The notes under the pieces were generated by a model. That model saw only the letters and a program-made list of their open reading frames with translations, searched no databases and was not told the origin of the DNA. Both the position numbers and the translations under genes were made by a program. A stretch of 64,000 nt of DNA, taken from Phycisphaerae bacterium (lineage in GTDB: Bacteria > Planctomycetota > Phycisphaerae > Phycisphaerales > UBA1924). Positions within the stretch are counted from its first letter, which is position 1. The number at the start of each line of letters is the position of its first letter. Below, in pieces: positions 8,884 to 17,392 of this stretch. The DNA is taken from positions 1 through 64,000 of the forward strand of contig BQMO01000016.1 of NCBI GenBank assembly GCA_022180725.1. Direction: 5' to 3'.

Positions 8884-9561
8884 TCACCGCGACGAGAGGG
8901 CGAGGGTCTCGGCGACGACGCGGACGGACGAGGGAAACAGCCCGGCGGCGGAGTCTTCGTAGCACGCCGGGTCTTCGCCGCACCAGGCACGCGGAATGGA
9001 CAGGGTCGCGGCAAGTTCGAGCGCGGCGTCGGCGTCGGCGGGGAGGAGTTCGCGCGGGCCGTCGATGGCGAGGACGAGGACCAGTTCCGAGGTGTCGGCG
9101 CAGCGGTTGTCCCACGCCGCCTGGATGAGGTCGGCGCTGCCCAGGCGCGCAATGTCGTACTCGACAAACGCCCCGGGACGCCACACCACGCAGTCGCACC
9201 GCTCGTCGGTCTGATGAAAAACGGCCAAAAGCATGGGTCCGCTTGGTTCGCAGGCATCGATGGTCGATTCCGTGCTTGCGGCGATCACACGGGCGCCGCC
9301 GTCGGCGGTCATGTCCGTACGCGGCATCGGCTGGAGCGCGATCGGTCCGGGCGCCGGTGGCGACGGGAGATTCAGCGGCGGCGCGGGCCAGAGCACCCAG
9401 GCGAGCGTGACGGCGGCGGCCATCGAGGCGATGGCCAGCAGCGGCGCCCAGACACGGCGGCGCGGCGCGACTTCCCCGACCAGGGCGAGGGGCATGCCCC
9501 GCTCCAACTCGTCGGCCTCGCGAGCCATGCGGACCAGATTCAGCAGATGATCGTCGCGCAT
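8884..9561 (-). CDS. Putative anti-sigma factor (single-pass membrane protein)
   Basis: A 225-residue protein with a short N-terminal cytosolic segment of about 35 residues, one membrane helix (about 37-58), a Pro-rich linker and an extracytoplasmic domain with several cysteines (CDC, CADT, WCGEDPAC). It lies 18 bases downstream of an ECF sigma gene on the same strand, the usual place for the cognate anti-sigma factor. The typical zinc anti-sigma HxxxCxxC motif is absent. The assignment rests on topology and position. Confidence 0.6.
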   Translation of the reverse strand: MRDDHLLNLVRMAREADELERGMPLALVGEVAPRRRVWAPLLAIASMAAAVTLAWVLWPAPPLNLPSPPAPGPIALQPMPRTDMTADGGARVIAASTESTIDACEPSGPMLLAVFHQTDERCDCVVWRPGAFVEYDIARLGSADLIQAAWDNRCADTSELVLVLAIDGPRELLPADADAALELAATLSIPRAWCGEDPACYEDSAAGLFPSSVRVVAETLALSSR

Positions 9562-9579
9562 CGGAGTGTTCCCCGTTGT

Positions 9580-10203
9580 TTATTCACGTGGCGCGTCGCG
9601 GCGCTCGGCGGACTCGGGCCGAACGCCGAACCGGGCGAGGATTCGCCGGAGTTTTCCGAAGGCCGACTGCTTGGCCTGGTTGGCGGTGCTCGGCGAGATG
9701 CCCAGCCGTGAGGCGATTGTTCGGTCACCGGCCCCCTCCGAGGCCATGCGGAGAATCCAGCGTTCCTGTTCGGTCAGGTCCGCGAATCGCCCATCGAGGG
9801 CCTGACGGACCATGTCGAGCGTCTCGGCGAGCGAGGCGGCGTCGGCGGTGGCGGGGTCGTCAGGGTCGACGTGCTCGTCGGGCGAGGTGGCGTCCGTGGC
9901 CTTGATGCCGCGGAGGTGGCGCAGCCAGGTGTTCGACGCGACGGCGTACACGAAGGTCGAGATCGCGGACCTGGCCGGGTCGTATCGACCAGCCCGGCAA
10001 GCCTCCCAGACGCCCGCCCAGGTGCGTTGGAGGAGGTCGTCGATGAGGGTGGCATCGCTGGTTCGACGGGCCAATAGCCGGCGGAGGCCGGGGTCGAGCC
10101 GACGGTGGATCACCTCGAACGCTTCGCGATCACCCCGAGCGACCCTTGCCGCCGCGTCGGCCAGGTCTCGCGCGGGGCCTGGTTGGTCAGTGGGTAATGG
10201 CAT
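9580..10203 (-). CDS. ECF-type RNA polymerase sigma factor
   Basis: A 207-residue protein with sigma region 2 (about 30-105, including DDLLQRTWAGVWEACRAGRY and FVYAVASNTWLRHLR) and region 4 (about 140-200, with TEQERWILRMASEG and the helix-turn-helix TIASRLGISPSTANQAK). Regions 1 and 3 are missing, as in ECF sigma factors. The putative anti-sigma gene follows 18 bases downstream. The start region lies against a 9-base inverted repeat (10209-10256). Confidence 0.92.
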   Translation of the reverse strand: MPLPTDQPGPARDLADAAARVARGDREAFEVIHRRLDPGLRRLLARRTSDATLIDDLLQRTWAGVWEACRAGRYDPARSAISTFVYAVASNTWLRHLRGIKATDATSPDEHVDPDDPATADAASLAETLDMVRQALDGRFADLTEQERWILRMASEGAGDRTIASRLGISPSTANQAKQSAFGKLRRILARFGVRPESAERRDAPRE

Positions 10204-10208
10204 GCACG

Positions 10209-10256
10209 ACGTGAATCATGGGCAAGAACGCCCGGGAACGCGCGCACGATTCACGT
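10209..10256 (-). repeat. Inverted repeat in the leader of the sigma factor gene
   Basis: ACGTGAATC (10209-10217) and GATTCACGT (10248-10256) form a perfect 9-base inverted repeat with a 30-base spacer, ending 5 bases before the sigma ATG. A smaller GGGC/GCCC hairpin can form inside. It could be an operator for a dimeric regulator or an RNA stem that hides the ribosome-binding region. Confidence 0.6.
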
Positions 10257-10271
10257 CCCCTGAATGCACGG

Positions 10272-10910
10272 TTATTGACCGCCGGGGATGGTGCGCTCGG
10301 CCCGATGTACAGCCCGCATCAGGCCGTCGGTCAGTTCCACGCGGAGGACAAGTGTCGGCGTTCCTCCCGATGAACGGACGAGAGGTTGGGATAGCGGGAG
10401 GGAGAACTCGTAACGGGCGCCGCCCAATCCTTCGCGGTAGGCGTCGCGGAGCTGCATGGGTGTGCAGGTGAACACGGCGAGGCGGGCAGGCTCGCCCTCG
10501 CTGCCCGCGCGGATGTCCGCGGGCAGGGCGACTACCTCGATCAACGCGGACCCCGCGATCTGCACGAACCTGCCTCGGCCGTCGAGCGGGCGGAATGCGA
10601 CGGCGACGTGGGTCGCGGGCAGAGCACGATCAGCAGGGTCCAGCCCCGACATGGCGTCGATGACGATGCGCGTGGCGACGGGGAGAGCCTCGACGGCGTC
10701 CGCGGCGGGGACGGCGCCGGCGCGGAGCGTCTCTCGGAGTTTGTGCGCCAGTTCGTCGCGCTCGCCGCGGGCGGCGGCGGCTTGTGCTTCAAGATCGATG
10801 ATCTGACGGCGGAGGCGGTCGTTCTCGGCGGAGGCCGATCGCTGCCCACCCACCGTACAAGCGGAAAGGACCGGCACCAGCAGTACCCCGAGAGTCAGCC
10901 ACGCGCGCAT
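10272..10910 (-). CDS. Putative lipoprotein with coiled coil
   Basis: A 212-residue protein with a lipoprotein signal ending LSAC (about 15-18), then a coiled coil (about 25-55, NDRLRRQIIDLEAQAAAARGE) and a beta-rich domain containing VRIVIDAM- and VAVAFRPLDGRG-like strands. TACCCT ends 5 bases before the ATG, while an in-frame upstream extension has no signal features. I do not recognise the family; a planctomycete envelope protein is the most that can be said. Confidence 0.75.
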   Translation of the reverse strand: MRAWLTLGVLLVPVLSACTVGGQRSASAENDRLRRQIIDLEAQAAAARGERDELAHKLRETLRAGAVPAADAVEALPVATRIVIDAMSGLDPADRALPATHVAVAFRPLDGRGRFVQIAGSALIEVVALPADIRAGSEGEPARLAVFTCTPMQLRDAYREGLGGARYEFSLPLSQPLVRSSGGTPTLVLRVELTDGLMRAVHRAERTIPGGQ

Positions 10911-10915
10911 AGGCG

Positions 10916-10921
10916 AGGGTA
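10916..10921 (-). promoter_or_regulatory. TAnnnT -10-like element of the coiled-coil lipoprotein
   Basis: TACCCT ends 5 bases before the ATG at 10910. Confidence 0.45.
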
Positions 10922-10932
10922 GGTCCGCGGGA

Positions 10933-11565
<633 letters not shown>

Positions 11566-11610
11566 GATTGAGATTCCCGAAAGTTCTGGGCGCCGCGGGC
11601 GCCGTCGTGA

Positions 11611-12216
11611 TTAGCGGACGCCGGGGAGGACGGAGGTGCTGGCCTTGGGCGGCTCGGTGAGGACTTCGTCGGCCAGGCCGTACTTCACGGCTTCCTCGGC
11701 GGAGAAGTACTTGTCGCGTTCGCTGTCGCGCTGGATGTTCTCGAGGGGCTGTCCGGTGCAGACGCTGATGATCTTGTTGAGTTCGGCCTTGGCCTTGATG
11801 ATCTGCTCGGCCTGGATGCGGATGTCCTCGGCCTGGCCCGTGATGCCCCCGTAGGGCTGGTGGATCATGACCTTGGCGTGCGGGAGCATGTAGCGCTTGC
11901 CCTTGGTCCCGGCCGTCAGGAGCAACGCCGCCCCGGAGTACGCCCGCCCGAGGCAGTACGTGGAAACGGGGGACGACATGAACCGCATGGTGTCGTAGAG
12001 GGCGAGGGTGTCGTCGACGGCCCCGCCGGGCGAGTTGATGTAGAAGTTGATGTCCTTGCCCCGCCCGATGTTTTCGAGGTAGAGCAGTTGCATCATGACC
12101 CGGGCGGCCGAGCCTTGGTTGATCTCACCCACGAGGAAGACGATGCGGTTCTCCAGAAGGAGTTCGTCGATCGTCATTTCGCGGGTTCGCTGGTAGGTAA
12201 CGCCGGCGGCGGGCAT
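11611..12216 (-). CDS. clpP: ATP-dependent Clp protease proteolytic subunit, canonical triad
   Basis: A 201-residue ClpP paralogue with NSPGGAVDDT, nucleophile Ser94 in GRAYSGAAL (the usual ASMG is changed to YSGA), His119 (VMIHQP) and Asp168 (RDSERDKY). The triad is complete. It is the first gene of the two-gene clpP operon and has AAGGAA about 9 bases before the ATG. In the order of transcription this complete subunit precedes the Asn-triad one, consistent with coordinated synthesis of a mixed barrel. Confidence 0.96.
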   Translation of the reverse strand: MPAAGVTYQRTREMTIDELLLENRIVFLVGEINQGSAARVMMQLLYLENIGRGKDINFYINSPGGAVDDTLALYDTMRFMSSPVSTYCLGRAYSGAALLLTAGTKGKRYMLPHAKVMIHQPYGGITGQAEDIRIQAEQIIKAKAELNKIISVCTGQPLENIQRDSERDKYFSAEEAVKYGLADEVLTEPPKASTSVLPGVR

Positions 12217-12448
12217 GCGGAGGTTCCTTGTCAGATTTCACGGCCGAGCGGGCCGTCGGCCCAGTGTAGGGCCGAGAGGGTCATTATCGACCCGCGCCGA
12301 CCCGGTGTTCAGCGAGGTTGGCGGCAAACCCTGTGCCCAACAGGACCAAACCCGGGACCGCATGCGGGGCCGAGACTTGCGCCACCCCGGATGCTTCCCG
12401 GCGTGGGCTGCCGGAACGGCAGACGGCGGTGCAACCGGCCGCGGCGCG

Positions 12449-12454
12449 TACGCT
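12449..12454 (+). promoter_or_regulatory. TAnnnT -10-like element of the zinc phospholipase/nuclease homologue
   Basis: TACGCT ends 6 bases before the ATG at 12461. Confidence 0.5.
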
Positions 12455-12460
12455 TGGACC

Positions 12461-13486
12461 ATGAAACGCAGACCATTCGGTTGGATCGGCGCCTGGTTGG
12501 CGATGACCGTGACGGCGACACCCGTGCTCGCGTGGGACGCCGCGGGGCATCGGATGATTACGCGGCTGGCGCTGGAGGGGATGCGGGCGAAACTGGGGAC
12601 CGAGGCGCCCGGGTGGCTGCTGGATTCGACGAGCGTGAAGATGGTGGCGGACCAGGCGGTGACGCCGGACCGCTGGCGGAGCGACAAGACGCCGCAACTC
12701 ACGCACCTGAACAACCCGGATCACTACGTGGACATCGAGCAACTGGCGGAGTTCGGGCTGACGCTGCGAACGGTGCCGCCGCTGCGGCACGAGTTCGTGC
12801 GGGTGATGAGCCTGGCGCGGGAGAAGCCGGGGTTCACGGGCAAGCCGATCAATGAACGACGTGACCCGGCGCGGGTGCAGGAGTACCCCGGCTTTCTGCC
12901 GCACGCGACGCTGGAGAACTACGGGAAGATCGTCTCGGCGATGCGGGTGGTTCGGGTGCTGGAGCGGCTGGACGACCCCGCGCGGGCGCACCAGTTGGAG
13001 ATGGCGAGGGCGAGCGTGCGGTATTCGATGGGCATCATGGCGCACTACGTGGGCGACGCCGCCCAGCCCCTGCACACGACCATTCACCACCACGGCTGGG
13101 TGGGGGAGAACCCGAAGGGGTATTCAACGGACAACGGCATCCATTCGTACATCGACGGGGGGGTGATCCGGGCGCACCGCATCACGGCGGACGACGTCCG
13201 CCCGAAGTGCAAGTTCGAGGAGCGTGAGACCTCTCCGACCGGAGCCTCGGCGGCGTGGGAGGCGGTGTTGAGCGAGTTGGAGCGGAGTTTTGCGCAGATG
13301 GAGCCGCTGTACCAGTTGCACAAGGCCGGGGAGTTTGAACGCGAGTCGGGGAAGGCGTTCATCGAGGAGCGGCTGGCGGACGGGGCGATGACGCTGGCGG
13401 GGCTGTACGCCGCGGCGTGGCGCGAGAGCACGCCGACGCAGAAGGACGTGGACGAGTTTTTGCGGTATGACGGCGTGCCGGAGTGA
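12461..13486 (+). CDS. Secreted zinc-dependent phospholipase C / S1-P1 nuclease family protein
   Basis: A 341-residue protein with a signal peptide cleaved after LA, giving a mature N terminus WDAAGHR. In this superfamily the N-terminal Trp coordinates zinc, so the predicted cleavage site itself supports the call. Further ligand-like segments are HYVD and HYVGDAAQPLHTT, followed by a HHH cluster. The protein should act outside the cytoplasm on nucleic acid or phospholipid; the sequence alone does not decide which. I start at the ATG with the signal peptide rather than at the longer frame. TACGCT lies 6 bases upstream. Confidence 0.85.
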   Translation: MKRRPFGWIGAWLAMTVTATPVLAWDAAGHRMITRLALEGMRAKLGTEAPGWLLDSTSVKMVADQAVTPDRWRSDKTPQLTHLNNPDHYVDIEQLAEFGLTLRTVPPLRHEFVRVMSLAREKPGFTGKPINERRDPARVQEYPGFLPHATLENYGKIVSAMRVVRVLERLDDPARAHQLEMARASVRYSMGIMAHYVGDAAQPLHTTIHHHGWVGENPKGYSTDNGIHSYIDGGVIRAHRITADDVRPKCKFEERETSPTGASAAWEAVLSELERSFAQMEPLYQLHKAGEFERESGKAFIEERLADGAMTLAGLYAAAWRESTPTQKDVDEFLRYDGVPE

Positions 13487-13511
13487 CGCTCCCGGCGGTG
13501 GCGCCGGCCGA

Positions 13512-13517
13512 TATCAT
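13512..13517 (+). promoter_or_regulatory. TAnnnT -10-like element of mlaF
   Basis: TATCAT ends 6 bases before the GTG start at 13524. Confidence 0.45.
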
Positions 13518-13523
13518 GGTGTT

Positions 13524-14414
13524 GTGAGCGACGCCGCCCCCACCGCCGTGATCGACTGCCGCGAAGTGGTGAAGCGGTTCGACGGGCGGACGGTGCTCGA
13601 CGGGGTAACGCTGGATGTACATCCCGGCGAGACGATGGTGATCATGGGCGGGAGCGGGTCGGGGAAGTCGACGCTGCTTCGGCTGATCATCGGGTCGTTC
13701 GAGCCGGACGCGGGGGACGTGAAACTGTTCGGGCGGTCGATCCGCGGGCTGCGGGGCGACGCACGGGACGACGTGCGCCGCCGGCTGGGAATCCTTTTCC
13801 AGTCCGGGGCGCTCTTCAACTCGATGACGATCTACGAGAACGTGGCGTTGCCCATCCGCGAGCACACGGACCTGGACCCGGCGATCATCGACATCCAGGT
13901 GAAGATCAAGCTGGAACTGGTGGGGCTGCTGGAGCACGGGGACAAGTACCCGTCGCAGATCTCGGGGGGGATGAAAAAGCGTGCGGGGCTGGCCCGGGCG
14001 CTGGCGCTGGACCCGCAGATCCTGTTCTACGACGAACCGAGCGCGGGGCTGGACCCGGTGACCAGTGCTCAGATCGACCGGCTGATCGTGGACCTGTCGA
14101 AGAAGCTGGGTGTGACGAGCGTGGTGGTGACGCACGAGATGGATAGCGCGTTCACCATCGCCGACCGCATGGCGATGCTGGACAAGGGGCGGATGCTGCG
14201 GGTGGAGACGCGGGAATGGTTCGACGCGCTTCGGCGGACGCCCGAGGATCGGACGGGCGAACTGCCCGAGGCGGAGCGGCTGATCCGGCAGTTTCTGCGG
14301 GGGGACGCGGAAGGCCCGATCACGGACCGGAAGGACGCGGGGCTGTTGCAGCGGACCCTGCTGGGGGACGGTCCGTCGGTGGCGAGCATGCCGAGCCTGA
14401 CGCCTACGCGGTAA
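13524..14414 (+). CDS. mlaF: MlaF-type ABC ATPase, lipid transport
   Basis: A 296-residue ATP-binding subunit with Walker A GGSGSGKST, Q-loop LFQSGALFNSMT, signature ISGGMKKRAGLARA and Walker B ILFYDEPSAGLDP. SALFNSMTVYEN-like and GGMKKR segments are typical of MlaF, which powers phospholipid traffic between inner and outer membrane. The MCE-domain protein gene follows 36 bases later. The usual order is mlaF-mlaE-mlaD, but no permease lies between or beside them here. The start is GTG with a TATCAT hexamer 6 bases upstream. Confidence 0.93.
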   Translation: MSDAAPTAVIDCREVVKRFDGRTVLDGVTLDVHPGETMVIMGGSGSGKSTLLRLIIGSFEPDAGDVKLFGRSIRGLRGDARDDVRRRLGILFQSGALFNSMTIYENVALPIREHTDLDPAIIDIQVKIKLELVGLLEHGDKYPSQISGGMKKRAGLARALALDPQILFYDEPSAGLDPVTSAQIDRLIVDLSKKLGVTSVVVTHEMDSAFTIADRMAMLDKGRMLRVETREWFDALRRTPEDRTGELPEAERLIRQFLRGDAEGPITDRKDAGLLQRTLLGDGPSVASMPSLTPTR

Positions 14415-14450
14415 GCGGAGCGCGGGGCGGCGCGGTACCCTGCGCGAGCC

Positions 14451-15710
14451 ATGACGAACGCGCGGAACAACTTTCTGGCCGGGGTGTTTGTGCTCGCGGG
14501 GGTGGTGCTGGCGGTGTGGGCGTCGTTCATGCTCGCCGACCGCTCGTCGTTCGAGTCCACCATGTCGTTCACGGTGCGGTTCCCGATCGCGTCGGGGGCC
14601 TCGGGGTTGAAGCACGGGAGCACGGTGCTGCTGGGGGGGCAGGAGATCGGTCGGGTGCTCGACGTGGGTTTTGACACGGGCGCCGACGCGCGTCCGCGCG
14701 CGGTCGACGTGCGCGTTGAGGTACGGTCGGACCTGGCGCTGCACGAGTCGGCGGTGGTGCTGCTGGAGAAGCCCCTGCTGGGGACCCTGTCGAGCATCAA
14801 CATCACCGACCCCGGGGCGACAGGTTCGAGGCTGGCCGACGGCGCGGTGATCGCGGGCGTGACGGCCCCGCCGGCGTTCCTCGCCGACGCGGGGTTCGGA
14901 CCGGAGCAGTCGCGGCAGGTGCGCGAGGCGATCACGTCGATCGAGGCGACGATGCAGAACGTGGCGGCGATCGTCGAGCGCAGCGGGCCGAAGGTGGACC
15001 AGGGGATGGACGACGCGCAGGCGGTGCTGGCGCAGTTGCGGGCGAAACTCGACGAATGGTCGGCGCGGATCGATTCGACGACGGCGAACGTCGATCGGGC
15101 GTCGGCGCGGCTCGAGCCGCTGCTCGCCAAGGCCGAACTGACCCTCGACGACGCCCGCACCACCATCGCCGCCATCCGGTCGCTCATCGACGACAACCGC
15201 AGCCGGATCGACGCCACGGTGGCCAGCCTGGAGCGAGCGGCGGCGAAGATCGACAGCGACACGATCGAGTCGGTCAATGTCGCGTTGCGCGAGGGGAAGG
15301 ACGCGCTGGGGGTGTTCTCCGACGCGGTCAGCCGCGTGAGCGCGCTGGTGGGCGAGCAGACGCCCAACCTGCGGCGGACGCTGGCGAACCTGCGGCTGAT
15401 GTCGGACCAGTTGAAACTGACGGCGATCGAGGTGCGGAGCCAGCCGTGGCGCCTGCTGCACCAGCCCTCGACCAAGGAACTGTCCAGCCAGGTGCTGTAC
15501 GACGCGACGCGGTCGTACGCGGAGGCGGCCAGCGACCTTCGGGCGGCGAGCGAGGCGATGCAGGCGGCGGCGGCGCTGCACGCGGCGGGGGCCGGGGGCG
15601 TGCCCGACCTGGGGATGCTCTCCACGCGCCTGGGCGAGGCGATCGCGGCGTACCGCCAGGCCGAGACGTACCTCATGGACAAACTCGTCGAAGCGGATCG
15701 GCGGAAATAG
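14451..15710 (+). CDS. mlaD: MlaD-like MCE domain protein
   Basis: A 419-residue protein with one N-terminal membrane anchor (about 8-28), an MCE domain (about 40-135, with LKHGSTVLLGGQEIGRV and a SSINITDPG segment) and a long helical, coiled-coil-rich C-terminal part. MCE proteins form rings that carry lipids across the periplasm. The long tail is unlike short MlaD and closer to longer MCE proteins that may span more of the envelope. It forms a pair with mlaF. TACCCT lies 9 bases before the ATG. Confidence 0.9.
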   Translation: MTNARNNFLAGVFVLAGVVLAVWASFMLADRSSFESTMSFTVRFPIASGASGLKHGSTVLLGGQEIGRVLDVGFDTGADARPRAVDVRVEVRSDLALHESAVVLLEKPLLGTLSSINITDPGATGSRLADGAVIAGVTAPPAFLADAGFGPEQSRQVREAITSIEATMQNVAAIVERSGPKVDQGMDDAQAVLAQLRAKLDEWSARIDSTTANVDRASARLEPLLAKAELTLDDARTTIAAIRSLIDDNRSRIDATVASLERAAAKIDSDTIESVNVALREGKDALGVFSDAVSRVSALVGEQTPNLRRTLANLRLMSDQLKLTAIEVRSQPWRLLHQPSTKELSSQVLYDATRSYAEAASDLRAASEAMQAAAALHAAGAGGVPDLGMLSTRLGEAIAAYRQAETYLMDKLVEADRRK

Positions 15711-15736
15711 CCCGCGACCGAGGAGGGGGCGGGGTC

Positions 15737-16420
15737 ATGCAGCGTCGCCACCATTACGAGCATGCCTTCGAGGCGTACCTGCGTGCACGGCGGATTCCGT
15801 ACGTGGCGGTGGACGAAGCCCGCAAGGCGCTGCTCCCGGCGGGCGCGCTCGGGCCGATCTCGGACGGCGCGGGGTCCCTGAAGAGTTTCGACCTGGTGAT
15901 CTACGGGGAAGGGGCGAACCTGCTGGTGGAGGTGAAGGGGCGGCGGATCGTGCCCCGGCGCGGGCGGGTGCTGGGCGCGCGCGACCCGAGTTCGCCGGCG
16001 GTCTCGACGCCCAGCGCGGGACGGTTGGAGTGCTGGGTGACGCAGGATGACGTGGAATCGCTCGCACGGTGGGAGACGCTGTTCGGTCCGGCGTTCGAGG
16101 CCGCGTTCGTGTTCGTGTACTGGTGCGATGAACTCCCCCCCGACGCGCTCTTCGAGGAGATTTTCGTGGATGGGTCGCGGTGGTACGCGATCAAGTGCGT
16201 GCGTCTGCGCGACTACCGCGGGGCCATGCGCACGCGCAGCCCGAAGTGGCGCACGGTGGACCTCAGCCCGTCGGCGTTCGCACGGCTTGCCGGCCCGCTG
16301 GCCACACCGGAACCCGGGCGTGGGACACGGGGACCGCATGTCGGCATCACGGCGGGGTCGTTCGCCCACGCGGAGTTGCCTCCGTTGCCCGCGTTCGACC
16401 GCCTGGCCGGCCCGGGGTAG
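15737..16420 (+). CDS. HYExAFE family protein, PD-(D/E)XK nuclease-like
   Basis: A 227-residue protein that begins with the family signature HYEHAFE (6-12). A nuclease-like core follows: FDLVIYG with Asp52, then LLVEVKGR with Glu65 and Lys67, matching the D...ExK arrangement of PD-(D/E)XK enzymes. The family is known from planctomycetes and has no established function that I know of; DNA cleavage is an inference from the motif. A purine-rich GAGGAGG lies about 10 bases before the ATG. No methylase or other restriction partner is nearby, so DNA repair is as likely as defence. Confidence 0.82.
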   Translation: MQRRHHYEHAFEAYLRARRIPYVAVDEARKALLPAGALGPISDGAGSLKSFDLVIYGEGANLLVEVKGRRIVPRRGRVLGARDPSSPAVSTPSAGRLECWVTQDDVESLARWETLFGPAFEAAFVFVYWCDELPPDALFEEIFVDGSRWYAIKCVRLRDYRGAMRTRSPKWRTVDLSPSAFARLAGPLATPEPGRGTRGPHVGITAGSFAHAELPPLPAFDRLAGPG

Positions 16421-16448
16421 GGCATGGGCGGGCGGGTCGGAGTTGTGC

Positions 16449-16454
16449 TAAACT
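16449..16454 (+). promoter_or_regulatory. TAnnnT -10-like element before the 79-residue protein
   Basis: TAAACT ends 7 bases before the ATG at 16462. Confidence 0.45.
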
Positions 16455-16461
16455 GTTCGCC

Positions 16462-16701
16462 ATGCAGCAGTTCCTGAATACAGCACGGCGGGTTGTGTCA
16501 CGAGCCGTCTGGGCGACGGCGAGCCTTGGGCTGGCCGGCGTGGCCATGGCCCAGGGTCCGCAGGTGGGCGCCCCCAGCCCGCCGACGCCGGTGAAACCCG
16601 ACGACCCCCCGGCGATCATGAGTTTCCTGATCATGATCGCGATGATCGCGCTGGTGGTGTTCGCGAACGCCATCCCGACCAAGCGCGGGCACCAGGACTG
16701 A
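16462..16701 (+). CDS. Small membrane protein, 79 residues
   Basis: A signal peptide or anchor (residues 1-29, ending AMA) is followed by a Pro-rich stretch and a second hydrophobic helix (PAIMSFLIMIAMIALVVFANA), ending in a short charged tail. No family recognised. It heads a run of small membrane-protein genes that leads into the PSP1 gene. The reading frame extends far upstream as a shadow of the previous gene; the ATG here has TAAACT 7 bases upstream. Confidence 0.7.
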   Translation: MQQFLNTARRVVSRAVWATASLGLAGVAMAQGPQVGAPSPPTPVKPDDPPAIMSFLIMIAMIALVVFANAIPTKRGHQD

Positions 16702-16729
16702 ACCCGCGTGAATCGCCGGAGGCGTCCCG

Positions 16730-17056
16730 ATGGAACAACGCGAGCGGTGGTGGAAACTCCCGAAGGGTCGAGGCGGCCTGGTCGCGGCGAACGTGGTCCT
16801 GCTCGCGGTGCTCATCGGGCTGAGCCTGGTGACCCCCGCCGGGGCCGGGCACGAGGCCCAGCCGCCCGGGCGGGCGCGGGGCGAGTACACGATGGTCGCG
16901 GGGAAGATCAGTTCCGGCGGGTCGTCGGTGGTCTACGTCGTGGACACGTCGAACCAGGAAGTGGTGGCGATGAAGTGGGACGCGTCGCGGCAGACGATGA
17001 CGGGGGTGGGGTATCGGAGTCTCTCGGCCGACAGCCGGGCGACCCCGGGGCGGTAG
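16730..17056 (+). CDS. Membrane-anchored single-blade-like protein, first of two paralogues
   Basis: A 108-residue protein with one N-terminal helix (about 18-38) and a short beta-rich domain with SSVVYVVDTSNQEVVAMKWD. That segment resembles one blade of a beta-propeller. The next gene encodes a protein of the same layout (DDVLLVLDERAETVSIYK), so they look like diverged tandem duplicates. GGAGG lies 8 bases before the ATG. Function unknown. Confidence 0.7.
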   Translation: MEQRERWWKLPKGRGGLVAANVVLLAVLIGLSLVTPAGAGHEAQPPGRARGEYTMVAGKISSGGSSVVYVVDTSNQEVVAMKWDASRQTMTGVGYRSLSADSRATPGR

Positions 17057-17066
17057 GAATCACACG

Positions 17067-17378
17067 ATGAATGCTCCACGCAACACCACGATGCTCTGGG
17101 CCAGCGCCATCGCGCTGGGGCTGCTCGCGCTGGTGCAGGGCGTGCGCGTGGCGGACTGGCCGGGCGAGGCGCGGGCGGAGATGGTCGCCCGCAGCGGAGT
17201 GGTCACGGTCATGACAGCGGACGGGGGCAACGACGACGTGCTCCTGGTGCTCGATGAACGGGCCGAGACCGTGTCCATCTACAAGACCGACACCCGCAAC
17301 GGCGTCCAGCACGTGCAGACGCTGTCCCTTCCCACCCTCTTCACCGAGGCCCGCGCCCGCGCGCTCGGGCGTCCGTAG
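17067..17378 (+). CDS. Membrane-anchored single-blade-like protein, second of two paralogues
   Basis: A 103-residue protein with an N-terminal helix (about 8-26) and a beta-rich domain containing GVVTVMTADGG and DVLLVLDERAETVSIYK. Layout and spacing of hydrophobic positions match the preceding gene, 10 bases upstream. The PSP1 gene begins 14 bases after the stop, so all are probably cotranscribed. Function unknown. Confidence 0.7.
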   Translation: MNAPRNTTMLWASAIALGLLALVQGVRVADWPGEARAEMVARSGVVTVMTADGGNDDVLLVLDERAETVSIYKTDTRNGVQHVQTLSLPTLFTEARARALGRP

Positions 17379-17392
17379 GCCGCGGCATCACC

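Noticed and set aside
15737..16420. Restriction-modification or defence system around the PD-(D/E)XK-like protein
   Set aside because: No methylase, helicase or other defence gene lies beside it; neighbours are lipid transport and small membrane proteins.
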